DNA of 45,300 nt from Sphingobacterium cavernae (lineage in GTDB: Bacteria; Bacteroidota; Bacteroidia; Sphingobacteriales; Sphingobacteriaceae). Positions 42,819-45,300 of the stretch are shown piece by piece (the stretch's first letter is position 1; the number at the start of each line of letters is the position of its first letter). The DNA lies in contig NZ_VIQM01000038.1 of the NCBI RefSeq assembly GCF_008520265.1, positions 1 through 45,300 of the forward strand, read 5' to 3'. The notes under the pieces were generated by a model. The model worked only from the letters and a program-made list of their open reading frames with translations. It was not told where the DNA came from and made no database searches. The translations under genes and the position numbers were made by a program.

Positions 42819-44345
42819 ATGAATCATCCTGTTAAGATTAAAAATGCATTAGTTTCTGTCTACTACAAAGACAATCTAGCCCCACTTATTCAATTACTAA
42901 ACAAGTACGGAGTTACTTTCTACTCTACAGGCGGTACGGAAGCTTTTATCCGTGACTTAGGAATTGGCGTTGAGCGCGTTGAAGATTTGACGGGCTACCC
43001 TTCAATCTTAGGTGGTCGCGTGAAAACATTACACCCAAATGTATTTGGTGGTATCCTTTCGCGTCGTCCTTTGGCAGAAGACAAACAACAAATCGACGAA
43101 TATAACATTCCAGAAATCGACTTGGTTATCGTGGATTTATATCCATTCGAAGAAACTGTTGCTTCTGGTGCTTCGGAGCAGGATATTATTGAGAAAATCG
43201 ACATCGGTGGTATCTCTTTGATTCGTGCAGCAGCTAAAAACTTCAACGATGTAGTAATTATTTCTTCGAAAAATGACTATACAGAATTAGAAGAAATTTT
43301 AGCAGCACAAGAAGGTGCTACTACATTAGAGCAACGTAAGTCATTCGCTAAACGTGCTTTTAATACATCTTCACACTACGATACAGCAATTTTCAATTAC
43401 TTCAACCAAGAAGAACCAATCGAAGTTTTCAAACAATCAGAACAAAAAGCACAAGTATTGCGTTACGGTGAAAACCCACACCAAAAAGGTGTTTTCTTCG
43501 GTGATTTGGACGCAATGTTTGACAAATTGAATGGTAAAGAATTATCATACAACAACTTGGTGGATGTAGATGCAGCAGTAGCTATCGTTGACGAATTCCA
43601 AGAGCCTACTTTTGCAATCTTAAAACATACAAACGCTTGTGGTGTAGCTTCACGCGAGACTGTAAAACAAGCTTGGATTGACGCTTTAGCATGTGACCCA
43701 GTTTCTGCTTTCGGTGGTGTATTAATCACAAACGGTGAAGTAGACGGCGAAACAGCTACTGAAATCAACAAATTATTCTTCGAGGTATTGATCGCTCCTT
43801 CATATTCAGAAGAAGCAGTAGCTATCTTGACAGAAAAGAAAAACAGAATTATTTTACGTCGTAAAGAAGTGAAATTGCCTGCGGAGCAATTCAAAACTTT
43901 ATTAAACGGTGTAATCTTACAAGATAAAGACAACACAGTAGAAGGTCCAGACCAAATGACTACGGTAACGAAAGTAGCGCCTACTGCGGCACAATTAGAA
44001 GACTTATACTTCGCGAACAAAATCGTGAAACACACGAAATCAAACACTATTGTATTTGCGAAAAACGGTACATTAATCGCTTCAGGTGTAGGTCAAACCT
44101 CACGTGTGGATGCATTGAAACAAGCTATCGAAAAAGCAAAAGCTTTCGGTTTTGACTTAGTAGGTTCTTCTATGGCATCAGATGCTTTCTTTCCTTTCCC
44201 GGACTGTGTAGAAATCGCTGGTGATAATGGTATCGCTGCAGTATTGCAACCAGGTGGCTCGATCAAAGACAAATTGTCTATCGAAATGGCAGACGAAAAA
44301 GGTCTTGCGATGGTGACTACAGGTGTTCGCCATTTCAAACACTAA
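42819..44345 (+). CDS. purH: bifunctional AICAR formyltransferase / IMP cyclohydrolase
   Basis: 508 residues; carries out the last two steps of IMP synthesis. The N-terminal MGS-like IMP cyclohydrolase domain (1-190) has TGGTEAFIRDL, EDLTGYPSILGGRVKTLHPNVFGGIL and DIGGISLIRAAAKNF. The C-terminal AICAR transformylase domain has LRYGENPHQKGVF, ILKHTNACGVASRETVKQAW, SAFGGVL and DAFFPFPDCVEIAGDNGIAAVLQPGGSIKD. Length and order are normal. It has its own promoter box and ends at a GNRA-loop terminator. Confidence 0.98.
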   Translation: MNHPVKIKNALVSVYYKDNLAPLIQLLNKYGVTFYSTGGTEAFIRDLGIGVERVEDLTGYPSILGGRVKTLHPNVFGGILSRRPLAEDKQQIDEYNIPEIDLVIVDLYPFEETVASGASEQDIIEKIDIGGISLIRAAAKNFNDVVIISSKNDYTELEEILAAQEGATTLEQRKSFAKRAFNTSSHYDTAIFNYFNQEEPIEVFKQSEQKAQVLRYGENPHQKGVFFGDLDAMFDKLNGKELSYNNLVDVDAAVAIVDEFQEPTFAILKHTNACGVASRETVKQAWIDALACDPVSAFGGVLITNGEVDGETATEINKLFFEVLIAPSYSEEAVAILTEKKNRIILRRKEVKLPAEQFKTLLNGVILQDKDNTVEGPDQMTTVTKVAPTAAQLEDLYFANKIVKHTKSNTIVFAKNGTLIASGVGQTSRVDALKQAIEKAKAFGFDLVGSSMASDAFFPFPDCVEIAGDNGIAAVLQPGGSIKDKLSIEMADEKGLAMVTTGVRHFKH

Positions 44346-44367
44346 TCTTAGTTTTAGTAGGATATAG

Positions 44368-44395
44368 AAAAGCTCAATCGAAAGATTGGGCTTTT
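44368..44395 (+). terminator. purH terminator
   Basis: Twelve paired positions, 44368-44379 with 44384-44395, around a GAAA tetraloop, including one T-G wobble, then more T residues. Confidence 0.9.
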
Positions 44396-44476
44396 TTTGT
44401 TTCATAGGTTAATTGAAACATTTTGTATATTGGTTTCGCTAAACCAATTGTTCTCGCAATATATAATATTACTAAA

Positions 44477-45190
44477 ATGGATATTTCAGAAATTTTAACT
44501 GTAAGGAAAAACAAAACAACAAGAGAATTCCAGCCTTTAAAAAATTTTATAAAAACTTCCGATAATCATAAAATTTGCTTAGAATATATATCAAACTCAA
44601 TGATTGAAAATACAGAGGTCAAAAAAATTATTGCTAATTCACTTTTGATTAATCAAGTTACAAATATTGAAGTTTATTGTAAAGATATGTTAGATGCATT
44701 TTTTAAAATCTGCGACCCTAATATTACAAAAAAAACATTAAAAGAAATTCATAAAGATAAATATGACATTGATGACCTGGTATTTTTATATGAAAATTCT
44801 ATACATCCAATAGAGTTAATTGCTTTTAATCAAAGTTTTCAGAATTTATCCACTATCAATCATATTTTCTCTAAAATCCTTAAGGTAAATGTATTAGAAG
44901 ATATGAAAAGCACAAATTTTAGATATAAAGATGACGAAAAAGAATTTGATTTTAAAGATGATAAAATATATTCTGAAACTGAATCACTATTCAAAATTAG
45001 GCATGAATTGGTTCATAACCCATCATATAACTATTATTTTGACATTAAATCTATAACTGATAAATTGAATTACTCATCAACCTTTATATATGCTTTGGAT
45101 TTGATACTAATTATAAATTTTGAAAAAACAAATAATTTCACAGCCAATACTGCTGTATCAGATCAAGTGCACTTGGATATTTCGGATTGA
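44477..45190 (+). CDS. HEPN-like protein, possible RNase
   Basis: 237 residues from the ATG at 44477; a further 18 codons upstream are open but look non-conserved. The protein is helical, Lys/Ile/Asn-rich and soluble. Near the C-terminus, SLFKIRHELVHNPSYNY contains R175-x4-H180, the R-x(4-6)-H catalytic signature of HEPN ribonucleases, placed in a long helix as in RiboL-PSP/MAE_28990-type HEPN proteins. HEPN RNases act as toxins in HEPN-MNT pairs or in phage defence; no antitoxin or partner is visible before the window ends. The TGA stop overlaps repeats that look like an IS end, so the C-terminus may be altered. Strong A/T bias against purH suggests transfer. Confidence 0.6.
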   Translation: MDISEILTVRKNKTTREFQPLKNFIKTSDNHKICLEYISNSMIENTEVKKIIANSLLINQVTNIEVYCKDMLDAFFKICDPNITKKTLKEIHKDKYDIDDLVFLYENSIHPIELIAFNQSFQNLSTINHIFSKILKVNVLEDMKSTNFRYKDDEKEFDFKDDKIYSETESLFKIRHELVHNPSYNYYFDIKSITDKLNYSSTFIYALDLILIINFEKTNNFTANTAVSDQVHLDISD

Positions 45191-45288
45191 TTTGTGCCAC
45201 CGTTTTCGGTCAAACAGTGCCAAAATTTTCGTTTCGATTTGTGCCAATCTGAAAAAAATAGGAATGTAAAACGGTTCGATTTATGCCA
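45189..45288 (+). repeat. IS21-type terminal repeats, partial mobile element at window edge
   Basis: Four spaced copies of a (T/A)(G/A)TGCCA motif: GATTTGTGCCA at 45189-45199, CAAACAGTGCCA at 45211-45222, CGATTTGTGCCA at 45235-45246 and CGATTTATGCCA at 45277-45288. Multiple short repeats near the ends, with TGTGCCA-rich sequence and TTTTCGGTCAAA between, are what I remember of IS21-family ends in Bacteroidota. The istA/istB genes would lie to the right, outside the window. The exact outer boundary cannot be fixed; it may include the TGA of the HEPN gene. Confidence 0.45.
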
Positions 45289-45300
45289 TTGTTTAATAAC

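Noticed and set aside
43463..44047. Long antisense open frame (194 codons) within purH
   Set aside because: It is a shadow of the purH frame; the translation is Ser/Thr-rich with no family resemblance, and purH is unambiguous.

Overview
The window looks like chromosomal DNA of a Bacteroidota member, most likely of the Sphingobacteriaceae (Sphingobacterium/Pedobacter type). Reasons: type III glutamine synthetase, small phylum-typical families (DUF3098, DUF3276/PUR-alpha-like, CarboxypepD_reg), LytS/LytTR regulators, weak or absent Shine-Dalgarno sequences, and repeated -7 boxes of the form TAnnTTTG or TAnnTTCG just upstream of genes. The assignment rests on family recognition only; no search was run.

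Layout. (1) 1-1943: a possible truncated transposase at the left edge, then a complete IS1182-type element (173-1935) with 18-bp ends and an 8-bp target duplication, sitting exactly in the loop of an intrinsic terminator. (2) 1960-5008: a two-gene minus-strand unit, GH105 unsaturated glycuronyl hydrolase plus DUF2264 protein, for pectin or uronic-acid glycan breakdown; the split terminator belonged to it. (3) 5158-12716: a small cysteine/CarboxypepD_reg protein, leuS, then ftsX-DUF3098-uppP-truB-ribF. (4) 12777-17194: a Spy/CpxP-like protein, a zinc-ribbon membrane protein paired with an SPFH-GYF protein, three tRNAs (Thr-Tyr-Thr) and a SIMPL protein. (5) 17314-23574: a prolyl-oligopeptidase-family peptidase, glnN and kdsB.

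(6) 23575-31114: an accessory block of small plus-strand genes. It has a broken gene flanked by 16-bp inverted repeats, an orphan 103-aa gene, a double GNAT protein, a frameshifted paiB-like gene, an SDR, an unrecognised glycine-zipper membrane protein behind a palindrome-rich leader, and a run of six small genes (DinB, DUF1801, MmcQ/YjbR, DHFR/RibD-C-like, SRPBCC, DUF4180). (7) 31137-37203: minus-strand membrane protein-dxr-rseP, a DPP-IV-like peptidase and a DUF3276 protein. (8) 37451-41554: LiaF-like membrane protein, LytS-type kinase, LytTR regulator and a class C serine hydrolase, apparently an envelope-stress operon. (9) 41634-44395: purN and purH separated by about 0.6 kb of strongly structured non-coding DNA. 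(10) 44477-end: a HEPN-type protein whose stop codon abuts repeats resembling the end of an IS21-type element.

Most of the window is ordinary core genome. The best leads are the terminator-loop IS insertion with its own replacement terminator, the structured repeat between purN and purH with a potential pseudoknot, the cassette-like inverted repeats around the decaying gene pair, and the HEPN gene at an IS-like boundary. I found no CRISPR array, rRNA, prophage, or convincing complete novel defence system.
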